This document shows, one piece after another, positions 51,017 through 62,865 of a stretch of 64,000 nucleotides of DNA (position 1 is its first letter; every line of letters begins with the position of its first letter). Origin of the DNA: Pyrocephalus nanus (Eukaryota > Chordata > Aves > Passeriformes > Tyrannidae). Under the pieces are notes generated by a model. The model did not search any database. It worked only from the letters and a program-made list of their open reading frames with translations, and was not told where the DNA came from. The DNA is taken from contig CM076261.1 in assembly GCA_038380795.1 (NCBI GenBank), forward strand, positions 7,570,556 to 7,634,555. The letters run 5' to 3'. The translations under genes and the position numbers were made by a program.

Positions 51017-51102
51017 TACCCCTCTCCCTCTCTCCTTTTTTTCCTCTGCTTTCTTCTCTCTCCCTGCCTTCCTCTCACCCTCTTCCTCCTTTCCTCACTG
51101 TT
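51017..51102. repeat. Polypyrimidine tract
   Basis: About 85 bases of almost pure C and T on the + strand, with ctcc, tctc and cctt units. In RNA it could bind PTB-type proteins or act as a decoy acceptor tract, but no exon with homology follows it. Confidence 0.8.
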
Positions 51103-52249
51103 TTGCATAGATGATTGCTGGAAAAAGTACTCAAATTAATACAGATCACCAGCAGGCCTTTGTAGAAGAAGTTCTGTACTTGAAGTGGTGTATTAATTCT
51201 TTCATATCAGCAGAAATAGCCTCTTGAAATCTACACCTGCAACATTTTTAAAATAATTTTTATTTGTTTATACTCGACAAAGCCGCTTAGCAAATGAGTC
51301 GGCCTCTCTTCCTGGAGAGACAGCTCTATTGCAGAGATGAAGAGGAGCAAAGACTCTTCAGATGGTCAGGAGAGGAACAGCAGTGTGTTTCTGGTTACAG
51401 AAAGCCCATAATCTTGCAGTGGTGGAAGGATGGCCTGGAAGATACAGCACTGGGGCTCGATGCAGATGAGAGCACAGCTTTATTTCTGGTGCGGATAGGG
51501 ACAATCTGTGTAGCTTTCTGCAAATCAATATATCGTGCTCTCTTCCATTCCTATTTCTAAAGTTAAAATAAATGAAAATAGCCTTTTCCTCTTTAAAGAA
51601 AAAGATACATATCTGTGTATGATTGTGAACAACTTCTCAGTGGTGAGGAGTGCCATAATAATCATCTTACTGGTTAATCTGTATAGATAACTCTCTGAAG
51701 ATAATATAATTTTTTTTATTATTCAGTTTTTCCATGTTGACCACTGAAAGATCTCAGAATAATGGTTTTGTAGAGTATTTTGTGAAATTAGTATCCTCAC
51801 AATCTGTCCATGGTTTGCATTCATTTTAAAGCCATGTTGTAAGCAGACTATAAAGAAAGTAGGAGGCATCCCTATTTTAGGTTTGCTTCTCTGTAGTGAA
51901 GTCAGTCTCAAATCCCTGGAGAATCTGAAGCTTTAGGTTAGTTCAGTTTAGGCCAGCATCATTTAAGCTAGTGATATTGCTGCTTGGGTTTAAATTAAGA
52001 GCATAAAGCCTTGTGGAGTAAGATCAATAGTATCTGCTGCCTAGAGGGACTGAGTCCTTACTCAGTAGGAATAAAACTTTTCACTGGTAAAATGAAGAAA
52101 GGGAGTGCTGCTTCACTTGTGTGTGCTATATTATATATCTAGGAGCAGAATTAAACTTTCTGGAACATAACTAAGTTAAAGTTTACACCTGATTCCTGGT
52201 TTCCTAAGAAAGCAAGTCTTAAGTATCACCCTGTTCAGCTGCCTGTATG

Positions 52250-52267
52250 TTCCTTCCTTCCTTCCCT
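52250..52267. repeat. (CCTT)n short repeat
   Basis: Four ccttc-type units in an otherwise unique stretch. Confidence 0.75.
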
Positions 52268-53004
52268 TATTAACATTGGACCTCTTAGAAATTTTCAAGC
52301 ACGTATGAAATAGTTGAATGTTGCATAAACAGTAAGTTTTTCACATATTTTGGAATCTCTGTGAAGGACCCAGATTAGCATCTGAAGGATAGGCTGTGTA
52401 AGTTAGATAGTTCTGTTCATTTGGTCCACCAGTAGAGAGCTACAGTTCACATAGCAGCAAGCCTGTATGTAGCCCAGAAACAGCCACAGCATGTGTTGCC
52501 TCTTTTCCAGTGGGTTTTTGGGAGACACTAAAAGGAGCTGAGCGTACTGAGGGTGGGAGCTGGGCATCACAGATGACATGTGGAATATAAAATGGGATTA
52601 CAGCGTGTTCTTGGGTACACATTCTGAGCTTCTTGATGAAAACCTTGTAGCATCTTAGTCTATTTATAAGGCTTTGAAGCATCTTCTGTTTCAAATAGCA
52701 TTTAAAAAACCCAGTGCATGATCAGTGTAAGTGGGATGTTGTCCCATATTCATGGAAGAGTTGTCAGCAGAGAGCTTTTATGTTTGCCAAAAATGTAATG
52801 GTGGCATACCTATCGGAAAGACTGTAAGCTTATGTTTACCAGACTTATTTATGGAAGAAGCCAAATATCAGTTGATAATACAGTTAGAAGAATACTGAGC
52901 AGTTCATAGTGAGTGTAAAGAGATCTTGTAGCAGTCATTCTTGGATAAAAATGGCAATCTTACAAAAATATATGATTTCACAACCATATTATGAAGTAAC
53001 GTAA

Positions 53005-53102
53005 TTTTATAAATTATGTGCAAATTGTTTGTAAAAGGTGTTTTATATTAGTGCTATGAAATTAAGCACCTTTTACAAGTATATTGCATGTAATTCATAA
53101 AA
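53005..53102 (+). other. Long intronic hairpin, pre-miRNA-like or palindromic repeat relic
   Basis: Arm 1 (53005-53040) and arm 2 (53067-53102) are inverted copies that match at 29 of 36 positions. The ten bases nearest the loop are identical (GTAAAAGGTG against CACCTTTTAC), and so are the outer six. On the + strand four of the seven mismatches become G-U wobbles, so about 33 of 36 positions could pair in the RNA of the PTPRM sense strand. The 26-base loop region can extend the stem by six more pairs (TTTTAT at 53041 with ATGAAA at 53056), leaving a nine-base terminal loop and a five-base bulge. Length and shape are those of a pre-miRNA. A palindromic transposon remnant is the main alternative. 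No known miRNA is claimed. Confidence 0.55.
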
Positions 53103-53437
53103 AATAGCTGACTGTAAGTTGTTAAAAAATGCTTTGTTTAAAGTGTAACTGTATTAGGTAGACTTCATTTTTATTTTATCTTTCCTACTATTACTTTTTC
53201 TTTCACTTCTTGGTTACCAAAAACGATGGTACATCTCCAGCTGTTTTCATTACATTATGTGTTCTTTTATTTTCCTTTTATTTTCTTCTCTACATTCCTA
53301 CCCTGTGTAGCCTTTTGTATTCTTGAATGTTTCAATCATTTTTTAGTTCTGTTTGCCCAATTTTTTTCTCTTTTTATATGCACAGTTATTTAGTGCAGGC
53401 TAAAACTGTGTCCTTACAGTTCCTTCCTTGTAAACAT

Positions 53438-53480
53438 TTCTTTTTTTTTTTCTCAAACAAACAAACAAAACTAAACAAAA
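53438..53480. repeat. T-run plus (CAAA)n tract
   Basis: A T homopolymer of about 13 is followed directly by ctcaaacaaacaaac-type units. Low complexity. Confidence 0.85.
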
Positions 53481-54642
53481 AGATCAACCAAAAAACACTG
53501 CCAAATCTCTGGTGCCTTTCTTAGCTTGCCACTTGCAGTCTGTATTTAGCAGATCTCATTGATACTGTAGGGAGCACATTAGGGGAGATCTGTAGTCAAA
53601 GATGTCGTTTGCTTGTCCAGCAAACACACAATTAATAGCTGAAAGAATTTATGAATATAGAGCCAAATGCTCACTTGTATTACTGACATCTCTAGAAAGC
53701 TACTTTGAACTCAGTGTGAAACAGTACTATTATAAGTAGGTTTAATTTTATTTTCATTTTTTACTCACTTTGTTCCATGCAGGTCTACAGACTCTTTACA
53801 AAAATTTTATATTTTCTTGACATTTTTGAGTTTGACAAAAATAGAAGTGGAGGGCAGAAGCCACAGAGAAGTTATAAATATTCAGAAAAAGTATGTATCT
53901 GATCATAGAGGTTTTTTGTGGCCTGCAATATTTTAGAACAATTATTTTTTCAGCAGAACTAAAAATAATAAAAGACCTTCAATATGACAGAAAAAGAAGA
54001 GAGATAGAATTATGTGGTTATTTTAAAGTATGGAGAGTTGCTAATCCTGTATCTCATCAAATTGATCATATCAGTATAGGGTAGTACACAGTCCCTTGGA
54101 AAGTGAGAGTTCAAGATTAAGGAATTTCAAGAGTAGAAGTGTATTTAACAGATGTGAAGACATAGCTGCATCTTTGTCATCCTGTTTATGGTAATCATGA
54201 CAGTCACACTCATAGGCCAGTGTGGTAATATCAGTGCCAAGGCTTAGCTGGGCGCCAGTATTTAAATAAGTAGAAATAATTAACCATGGGGCTGTATAAC
54301 CAGGGAGAAAAAGATCTTCAATATTTATCAAAGATTAGAGGGGTTGGGAGTGTTGAGAGAACAGTTTTGATGCCTTTGCCAGTTCACAAATCTCAGTTAA
54401 CAACAGAGTACTCTCCTGTGCTACACTTTCTGTTGGCATTGTGTTTAACCGCCACTTATATATGTGTTGGGCAAATGGTTCTTTTAATTCTAATATGCTG
54501 TTTCAGTAATAAATTAATACTTCTTTTGAATAAGGGTAGGTTAGCAAATGTATTGAATTTATTGATTTTTTTGCAAAAGATTGGACAAAGTTAAAACTGC
54601 AGTCCATCAGTACACTATATGCTGTAAATCAGAATATAGATT

Positions 54643-54735
54643 ATCATAGAACCATAGAATCAGCCGGGTTGGAAAGGACCTCTGAAATCATCAAGTCCAA
54701 TCCTCATCTACTACTACTTACATGTTGGCAATCTT
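54643..54735 (-). mobile_element. CR1 LINE 3' end, reverse orientation
   Basis: It starts 'atcatagaaccatagaatcagc', the complement of CR1 terminal octamers, then 'gggttggaaaggacctctgaaatcatc' and 'aagtccaatcctcatcta'. Only about 90 bases of the 3' terminus remain. Confidence 0.9.
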
Positions 54736-54790
54736 CTTGTCCTGCTAAATAGCAAAGAATCACAAGCTGAAATCCTTAAAAGACTTTTCT

Positions 54791-54808
54791 ACTCTCTCTC
54801 TCTCTCCT
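54791..54808. repeat. (CT)n microsatellite
   Basis: A run of ct dinucleotides just downstream of the short CR1 end. Confidence 0.85.
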
Positions 54809-55048
54809 TCTCCGACTCACTTACTAACAAAACAAAACTGTATTTTGAATTGTTATTTGTGCTAACTGAATCTAAAGACAGAAACATTTCATGAATGGTG
54901 TGTGGTTGTCTGCAATTACAAGGCCCTGCCTCTGGCCACTGGAAAGTGGAAGGAACGTGCATCGTTGTCTCCTTTTCCTTGCAGTTTTTCTTCTAAGAAT
55001 TTTTGGAGCCAAGGCTCTGATGTGTCCCTTAATTTCTAGAGAGTCCAG

Positions 55049-55080
55049 ATTTGCATTAAGAAAAATTTGCATTAAGATAA
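55049..55080. repeat. Two-copy 16-base tandem repeat
   Basis: 'atttgcattaagaaaa' is followed directly by 'atttgcattaagataa', with one difference, and then a partial third unit 'attta'. A local slippage duplication. Confidence 0.8.
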
Positions 55081-57897
55081 ATTTATCAGTTCTTCTGTGT
55101 TTGGAAAAATCATTTGAATCTATGATGAACTTATAGTGGCTGTTGAATTATGGCTTTTGGACCCTATTTGACTATTCTGCTATTAAGATATTATATAGCA
55201 AATGTTTTCTGTCTCAAGGGAATTGAATGTATTTTCATTTCCTACCCTAGTGACTGTCCTTGGATGAAAGAATAAGTGTAATATCCTTAACTTCTAGTGA
55301 AACAATGCTTCCATTTGACAAACTGTTCAGGATTTCCTGTATAAATCCATAGGAATGGTAAGGAGAGGTTTTGCTTGGATGTGTTTTTCCCAGAAAATCC
55401 CCTTTGTAAATACTGGCTTTTAAGTTTTTGAGAGTGTCCATACGAAAGAGTTGGGCAGTCACAGAGCAGCTTAGGACTTTTACATTAAAAACCAGATACT
55501 GTTCCCCAGTGGACTTGGGTCTGTGAAGATAAAGCTTATTACGACACCTGAGAGTTTACATTTGGCAGTACCTCTAGGGACTGAACCTAAGCTGTCTTAT
55601 CTCCTCCTTTTCAGCTGTTTAAGTATTTCTGCTTTGATTGATCTGACAAATGGGGCTCCTTGCATGACAATGGAGGTGCTGTATAATATTAGTCTCTTTT
55701 ATGTTCACTCCAGGTCTGATTCGGAAAAATTTCTTCAGTTTGACTTTTTCCCATGGGCTGAAAATTTCAGGTGCCAGTAATAGTGTTTCCTTAGAATAAA
55801 GGCAGACCCTGCCTTGGAGAATCTAGCCAGACTTATCTCTTGACCTGCAAAGCTAGTAAATAAAGCCGGGTGTGGAAGTAGAATCATTCCATTCAAGTTT
55901 CAACAGGCTGCTAGCACAAAGTATTTTATTTACTTAGTCCCTTTCCTATGTTTGTGAAGGAACAACTGTCCTGCAGAGTTAGAAACCTGCCAAAGATTGT
56001 GAAGCTTTTGTTTACATAAAACCTCCTGACGCCAAGTAAAGATGCAACAAAAAAGTTATAAGCATTTAAGACTCCCTTCAGTCACACAAGGAAATAGGCA
56101 GTACACCTCTAAACACCGATATGTGAAGTGCTTAAATGTGAACAGTTGGAAGAGTTTTGATTACTTCTGTATTGTGTTAATATTATTTACAGCATTGCTT
56201 AGTTCCCTTTTTTCCCATTTATAAATTATATAGTAATATATTACTTTAACAATGCTTATATTGTTGTTTTCCTCGGTATAGCAGGATTAATTTGGAGGTT
56301 TTGTTTGGTCTGCTTGGTTTTCTTTACTGTAAGTTCTGTATTTTCATTTCTGAACATTACGTTCCTACAAGGGATTTTTTTTTAAGCTTCTTCACTTTTT
56401 TGTCGTTTTAGAAGTTATAGTGTGCAATGCTGTGTTTTGCAAAAAGCTCAGAATATCTCTGATCTCCCACATAATATGTTTCTGAAATAGAGGGGGCTAC
56501 CTTGATGAGTATTCTCCATCATTAGCAGTCATACTCATCTGTCCTAGTGCTAATAAAAAACTAGCTACTTCTAGTCCCGAGCTGAACAGTGTGTGCTTCC
56601 CCCTCTGATAAAATATGCAAAATTCTGCAGTGGTCAGAGGGGCAGGACAACCATTCAGCTGGTTATCTGGCTTCACGTCTGTACTGGAAATGATTGTACG
56701 CAGAGTATATTTTATTCACTATATATTAGGTGTTGCTAGAACTCCTGATCACTGGAAAAGCCTATGGAGCCGTGATGGTGAGACACCTGATAAATCAGGG
56801 ATTGTTTATCACCTTTGTTTAATGCCACCAATAATCAATACACAGACTCTTGCACAGTAGGAGGAGAGTGAGTGGCAATTTCTTGTAGCCTTCCTCTATT
56901 TGCCTGCTAACTGTAAATTATTAATATTTGGCCTTTAAAGAGTAATTTCCCTCTTCCATTTCAAGATGTGATTTACATATAATTTCTAGGACTGTGAAAT
57001 TGTACGTTATAGGATGAATTACAAGAATCTAGTGCAATGTAAGGGCAGGAAGAAGTAGATCAAAATCTCCAATCTTAATGCATATAAATATATTATGACT
57101 GTCTCAGAGACAACAGATGACAGAGATGAAGTTATGTTGCATAATATAAAAAAAAAAAATTTTTGAAGACTATAGTCTTTTCCAGCAGCAGTGTTAGGTA
57201 ATAAACCTGCATCACACTTGATGAGCAAAGATATATGAAGCTTTAGAAGCAAAACATTGACAAAACAATATATCTTTAAAAAGAGCTTATGTCTTAAATA
57301 GCAGTACAATAGATGAATTTTCAGGGTCTACAGAAGTATTGCTGAAACTGTTACGGTTTGAGCAATTCTGGACATAAACCCAAGCTAACAGGGTGGCGTT
57401 TGGGTTTCTTAATTTTGCCTTTTATTTGAACTGGTATTTTAGTAGAAGAATGCAGTAAAGTGATTCTAGCAAACAGATAAATAGGATTATGGGAATGAGT
57501 AACTGAAGTAATGGTCAAGTTGTAGATTAAAGATCATTCTATTGTTTGAATCTGTTAGCATAAAACAAAGCAAGCATGCAAGTCAAGATACAGAAATAGA
57601 TCTATAAAAAGTACCAGTTATGTATAATTGAAATAAAGCATGAGAATTAGAAGGTACTTACTACAGTGAGCAGAAAAGTTCAAATTAGGCTCAAGAGTGT
57701 CACCCTAACAGTCTGCAAAGGTAGCCCAACAGTTACACAGCTGATCAGGGTACTCCTAGTGGGGCTTAAGAGCTTTGCAGGCTTTGTACATTTTCTAGGG
57801 AAAAAACCCACCTTTTGTCAAGGAAAATAAGAAAGAAGGTCTTGAAAAGTTTTCAACAGTTGAAACAGGCAAGAGGGAATAAGAAAATTTACTGTTC

Positions 57898-58010
57898 TCT
57901 TTTTACAGTCAGAGATCTGAGGCCCAAAATATTGAATTGACTGGCCTAGGATCATGCACAGCAGCTGTACTAAGACTAGTAAATAATTTCAGATAGTCCT
58001 AGTCTATATT
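57898..58010 (+). mobile_element. MIR-like SINE relic
   Basis: 'ttttacagtcagagatctgaggccc' (57901), 'aattgactggcctaggatcatgcacagcagct' (57936) and 'agactagtaaataat' follow the MIR core order of 'ttttacagatgaggaaactgaggc', 'agtgacttgcccaaggtcacacagc' and 'tagtaagtgg'. Divergence is heavy, as expected for a pre-avian element. Confidence 0.6.
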
Positions 58011-58687
58011 CAGTTCCTTCTGTAAAAGGAATTTTAAAAAATTCTTTATTGCTTCAGTTATGTGAAGCATCAAGACTGTTTTAGAGAGACAAAATTGAAC
58101 TGATGATTCAACAGTGAAGTAATCAAGATTGTTTTCCTTTTGCTTATGATTTGGAATTACTTTTGGTGGAGGTAGAATTGTAGATTCCTAAGTTTCAAGT
58201 AATAAATGCTTAGATTGCACATGTAAATGACTCCTGTATGAAGAATCCTGAAGTCCATGCTTGTATCCAATGGGTCCTTCTTGGAAAGTTATTTCATAAT
58301 TTTGAATGAGACTTTGATGAATTAAAATTTGTTTGACTGGATTCCAGTAACATGGAATAATTTCCCAATTCAGGAAGTTGCTAAAATCCGTCCTTTTGTA
58401 TACTTCAGAATAGATGTATTTTTTTAATTTTTTTTTAATGGTTTGGTTCATTTGTCTAAATATTCTGAGCATCTTTTATTACTGTGTTAACATGTTTTCT
58501 TTCTTCTTTCATCTCACTTTTTTGACTGAAAAAAATTAGTATGTTTATGAGGCATTGGCATATCATTTCAATTTAAGCAATACAATTTCAATAAGTATCT
58601 TAGAAGCCTGCTATATCTAATTTCAAACAAAACGTAAAGCTATTATAGTCAGATCTGTATCTCTGCATAATCATTTCCATAAATATG

Positions 58688-58747
58688 TAAAAAATAAATA
58701 GTACCTTAAATAAAAATAAAAATAAAATAAAAAATAAAACTAAAAAG
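58688..58747. repeat. (TAAAA)n A-rich low-complexity tract
   Basis: Sixty bases of taaa, taaaa and taaaaaa units on the + strand. Confidence 0.85.
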
Positions 58748-60967
58748 TAGCTTAAATATTACATTGGGTTTTTTTCCTTTTGCCACAAACCTTTTTTAAT
58801 CCTCAAATTTGAGATATTTGATTCCTGGGTTGAAAATAATTCCCATATGTTCCTTTCTGAAAGCAAAAGTAAATTTCAGTCTATATAAAAATAGAAATTG
58901 TATTTCATTTCCAAGGCATGGAAATTCTATAGTAGAACTGCATAATGGGAATTATACTTAAATTACATTTCTTTCCTTCAGAAAGATAGTCTAAATTCTA
59001 CTGATAGCTGATATGCTTTTGGCACCTTTCACTGCAGTGTAGAATTTATTTTTTGGATTAGAGATAGGAAAACATTATTCTCTGAATTGCAGAGGTGTGC
59101 AAAAGGAATAATGCAACTTCAAACAAGCAGGAAAATCTGACTAATACCTAAGAGGAATAATAGGATCTTGGTGCAGTGCTAGCTCAATTCACTAAGTTTG
59201 AACCCTTTTCAGAGTAGGCAGATCAGCTGCTACGTATTAAAGAAAGCAATGTTAATAGTAAGAATTATAAATAGCTTTTGGATTGTAATTGTAATTGAGG
59301 TAATTTTTAAAAATTCATTAGCAAGATGATCTCATTTTTACAAATGTGAAAAGTATCACTCATAAAATTCTGTCAGGTTTCCCCTGACCCAGGTGCTCAT
59401 AATGTGTTAATTTACATGAGAGAAACAGCAGTGTGTGGAAATTGGCCAGCAGATAGGATTTAGTTATTTTTCATTAGCAGTTGGACTTTGATGAAGGGGA
59501 ACAGAAAAGAGCTGTTTGACCTTTCGGTGCTTAAATTATTAAAGAGCAAATAGATTTGAGGTCTAGATGCTTGCAAATCTAATTTGTCTGTGGAGTAAGG
59601 ATTAAAAGACATCTTGAGTTTGAAATTGCTCCATTCAACTTCTTTCTTTAAAGTATCTGAGAACGAATAGATGGCAGGCATTTAAAATGTATACAAAAAT
59701 GGTGCATGTAGTATAACTAAACACGGATTTTCCCCAGGGAAAGGAGCATTTTAATGACATATTTGTTTCCAAAGTATCTACAATCTTTAGCTTTATTCAC
59801 TGAGTGAAAAATTAATAGAATCCTCATTGCAACCAGTACTGAAACAGGTCATATTGCCTCATCTGGTCTGAGGTCCCTCTTATATTCAATTCTGCTGCAA
59901 TAAAAAAGGTAACAGTGCTCTCCTAAGGTGGCAGCCAGGTAACTTAGCTTAGTATCCATCATGCTTTAGTGAAACTGAGAGATTCTTATATTTGCTGCAG
60001 TATTAGGCAAGTGTACCCAACTTCACTGCCTCGCAAGAATAGATGTTTACATCACTTTCTACTTTTTTTTCCTAATGCTCCATTTGAATTCTCAATTGGT
60101 ATTTATTGTAGATTCACTGTAAATTAGTAGTTAGAGGAGGTAACAAAGTAGCTTGGAATCCGGGTTCTAAGCAACTGTTTTGTTCTAGAAAATTAATTTC
60201 TAAAATCATGTCAAAAATTGATTTGGAAGAGAAAAACAAGATTGTAATATAGATATTTTCTGGCTAGTTTTTTTTACAAATCCGTTCTCACAGGATCAAA
60301 GAAAGATTACTGTGTGTTGACCTTCATTTACTACTCAGGATGGAATTAATCAACTAATGAAAATCTTTCTGCTTGATATAAAGAATTCATTGCACAGAGC
60401 TGCAAAATGTACAGACATGGCCTTCAAGTGGACCCTCTGTCTCCCTAGCTGTACTAAATTTATGCATTGTTAGATTTCTGCATGGGCTTCAGTATCAGAT
60501 TTGAACATTTAAGTTTAGGTGTCCACTTATAAATGTTTACATGTGAGCTGAGCATTTAGTTATTATAGTCAGTGGAGCCTGGGAAGCCATTAAGTTGACC
60601 TAAAAGTAGATACCTTCTGCCTGCTTAGTTCTTCAGGATATGTGGATCTGTATATGTGTAGGTATCTTCATGAAGACAGTTAGATTTGAGTGTGTTAACA
60701 TTAAACTAAAGCTCCACTGTGGTGAAAGTCTACATCAGACAGAAGAAGAGGTATTTAAGCATTCTTAGTGTCAACTTTCTGGGCGTCTTTTGTCAGCATA
60801 GAAGGCAGCATCTCCTAGTAGAGATGCTAGATCTTAAAATCATAACTAACAGGGTCTGTGGCACGGGGTCTGTCAGTCTGGTAAAAAGACAGTGAGGTGG
60901 AGAGATTTTTCTGCCTGTTGGTGATATTTAACTACGAAGACTCTGCAAACTCAGCATTGTGGTGTCA

Positions 60968-61080
60968 GAGAATCATAGAATGGTTTGCATTGGAAGGGGC
61001 CTTTAAAAAACATCTAGTCTGACCCCCTGATGTGGGCAGGGACGCCTTCCACTAGACCACATTACTTAAAGTCCCATTGA
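60968..61080 (-). mobile_element. CR1 LINE 3' end, reverse orientation
   Basis: 'agaatcatagaatggtttgcattggaagggg' is the complement of the CR1 3' terminus. It continues through 'catctagtctgaccccctg' and 'ttccactagaccac' to about 61080. It faces the forward CR1 at 61456 head to head across about 375 bases. Confidence 0.93.
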
Positions 61081-61455
61081 TGGGACATCATTCAAGCACA
61101 CAGCATTATCTAAACATGCACAGGCAGCTCCAGTGTTGGAGCAGTATGTTAGTCTGGTTGTGTGCTGAGTGGGTAAGGCTCGAGAGAGCGCAAGGGCAGG
61201 AGAGATGTATGCCAGCACCCAAAGGAGCTTGAGCCTAGCACAGCCCCAGCAGGTGCAGGAGCTCACTGGTTGTGAGCTGGGTCGATGACTGCACAAAGTC
61301 ATCTCTGTTTCTAAACCAGACTGGCCTTCAGAAGGGGAATAGCCATAGCTGTGAAGTGATATGTCTAAGCCAATAAGCCCCGTTGAGACAATACTGAGAC
61401 AGACACGCAGAGGCTCAGCCCAAGTGTCACTGTACTTTGGGCAGTCTTCTTCCTG
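61081..61455. other. GC-richer spacer between two opposed CR1 copies, unclassified
   Basis: This segment is richer in G and C than the flanking intron and contains the longest minus-strand open frame of the window (61066-61464, 132 codons), which has no domain I recognise. It could be unique sequence, older CR1 body or another repeat family. I cannot decide by eye. Confidence 0.4.
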
Positions 61456-61717
61456 AAGCTGCACCAGGGGTGGTTTAGATTGGACATAGGAAGAAATTCT
61501 TCACAGAAGGGGTTATTAGATATTGGGATGGGCTCCCCAGGGAGGTGATGGAGTCACTGTCCCTGGATATGTTTAAGGAAAGGCCGGACTGTTAAGGAAA
61601 AGGCTGGAAGTGGCACTCAGTGCCACGGTCTAGTCGATATGGTGGTGTTAAATTGTAGGTTGGACTCGATGATCTCAGAAGTCTTTTCCAACCTAATTGA
61701 GTCTGTGATTCTGTAAA
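61456..61717 (+). mobile_element. CR1 LINE 3' fragment, forward orientation, with internal duplication
   Basis: The CR1 blocks in order are 'gctgcaccaggggtggtttag' (about 61459), 'ggctccccagggaggtgatgg' (about 61531), 'agtcactgtccctgga' (about 61552), 'ggcactcagtgcca' (about 61612), 'ggttggactcgatgatctca' (about 61658), and a terminal 'gtgattctgtaa'. Between about 61569 and 61610 a segment of about 20 bases is repeated ('gtttaaggaaaggccggact' then 'gttaaggaaaaggctggaag'). Canonical CR1 copies have it only once. Confidence 0.95.
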
Positions 61718-62865
61718 CATAATCCTCTACCTACAGATAATGGAATGGGAATATGTCAGAAGACTGTGGATATTTCGTCTTTAAGAAACTTTAGCTACCC
61801 AGAGATTGCAGATTTTTCTGAACTATCAACTTCAAAGATCATAAATTTTTATTGGATTTGGATGATGTGCAAGAATGTGGACACATTGCCACTTTAACAT
61901 CAATTATCTAGACTAACTTGCTTACTGGGATTCAAGATTCCAGGAGACAAATACTGATTAAGAATCACTGGTCCCCAGTGAAGCAATAAACTTGCAAACC
62001 AGTCCTCTTTAGAGACATGGACTTCCCACTTCACAAATTTAAAAGCACTGACTCAGTCTTTTTCAGCAACTGCAAGGGTATAATGATTACAGTTTGCATA
62101 TACAGCAGAAATTGCAATTTCTTTGTTCCTGCTTGAATGTCCACAGCACCTTTACAGTGGAGAGAGATGGACCATTCTCTGTGGGTCCCAGTACAGCAAA
62201 GACTGCAAGCGCAAACTGAATTGCTTTGCAGAATAGAGAAACACTTAAAAATATGGTTATCTGTTGAAGTGTGTAAAATTTATTCTCTGAGTGAGAATAA
62301 CTTCCATCAAAAAATGTTTTATTCTCGCTCAGCAATAGTCAACATGCTACTGAAACTTTACTCTATGCTTTTATAAATAGTTTAATGTCAGCAGTTAAGC
62401 AAGTGCTATTCCCTGTCTCTTTGTAATTTATTTATTAATTTTTACTTAGTACTAATTTCATTTAATTTAGATAGGATAAACAAGATAGAGAATGGAACCT
62501 ATAGCTTTATACTTATTTCGGTGAACAAAATAATACTTAATTCCACATTTCAGCACTAATTAAGCACACTTTTTCTTTACAAGAGTTTGAACAAGAAAAT
62601 GTTCTTTCATCTTTTGTATGAAAAGCTGTGGTGTGTATGGCTAATTTTGTTTTTCCAAAAGAAACTGAATTTGTTTGAAAGTATATATCTATTCCAGAGA
62701 TGTATACATTTCAATATCAAAATGACACTTTTTTCTTGTGTTCCTTGTGTTTAACTGTTCTTTTTTTTCTCATAAATATTGTGTGGTGGTTTCAGAATGA
62801 GTTGACTCCCCATGCCTTAAAATAACCAGTGTGTTTCTTTTGTTCTTTCCTCTCTACATTCTTAG

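Larger units (their letters stand above)
35594..62865 (+). other. PTPRM: 27.3 kb PTPRM intron interrupting FN3 repeat 4
   Basis: A phase-2 intron running from GTACTG to the acceptor 'ctctctacattcttag' at 62865. It carries a retroviral LTR-like relic (about 43365-43830), CR1 ends at 54643, 60968 and 61456, a MIR-like relic at 57898, a long hairpin at 53005-53102, and mononucleotide and simple-repeat tracts listed separately. Open frames of 60-132 codons are scattered on both strands. None shows a domain I recognise and none has flanking splice context matching PTPRM. The remaining stretches are AT-rich unique sequence. Confidence 0.85.

Noticed and set aside
61066..61464. 132-codon minus-strand open frame
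   Set aside because: It overlaps the ends of two CR1 copies and has no known domain. Most likely a chance frame in GC-richer spacer.
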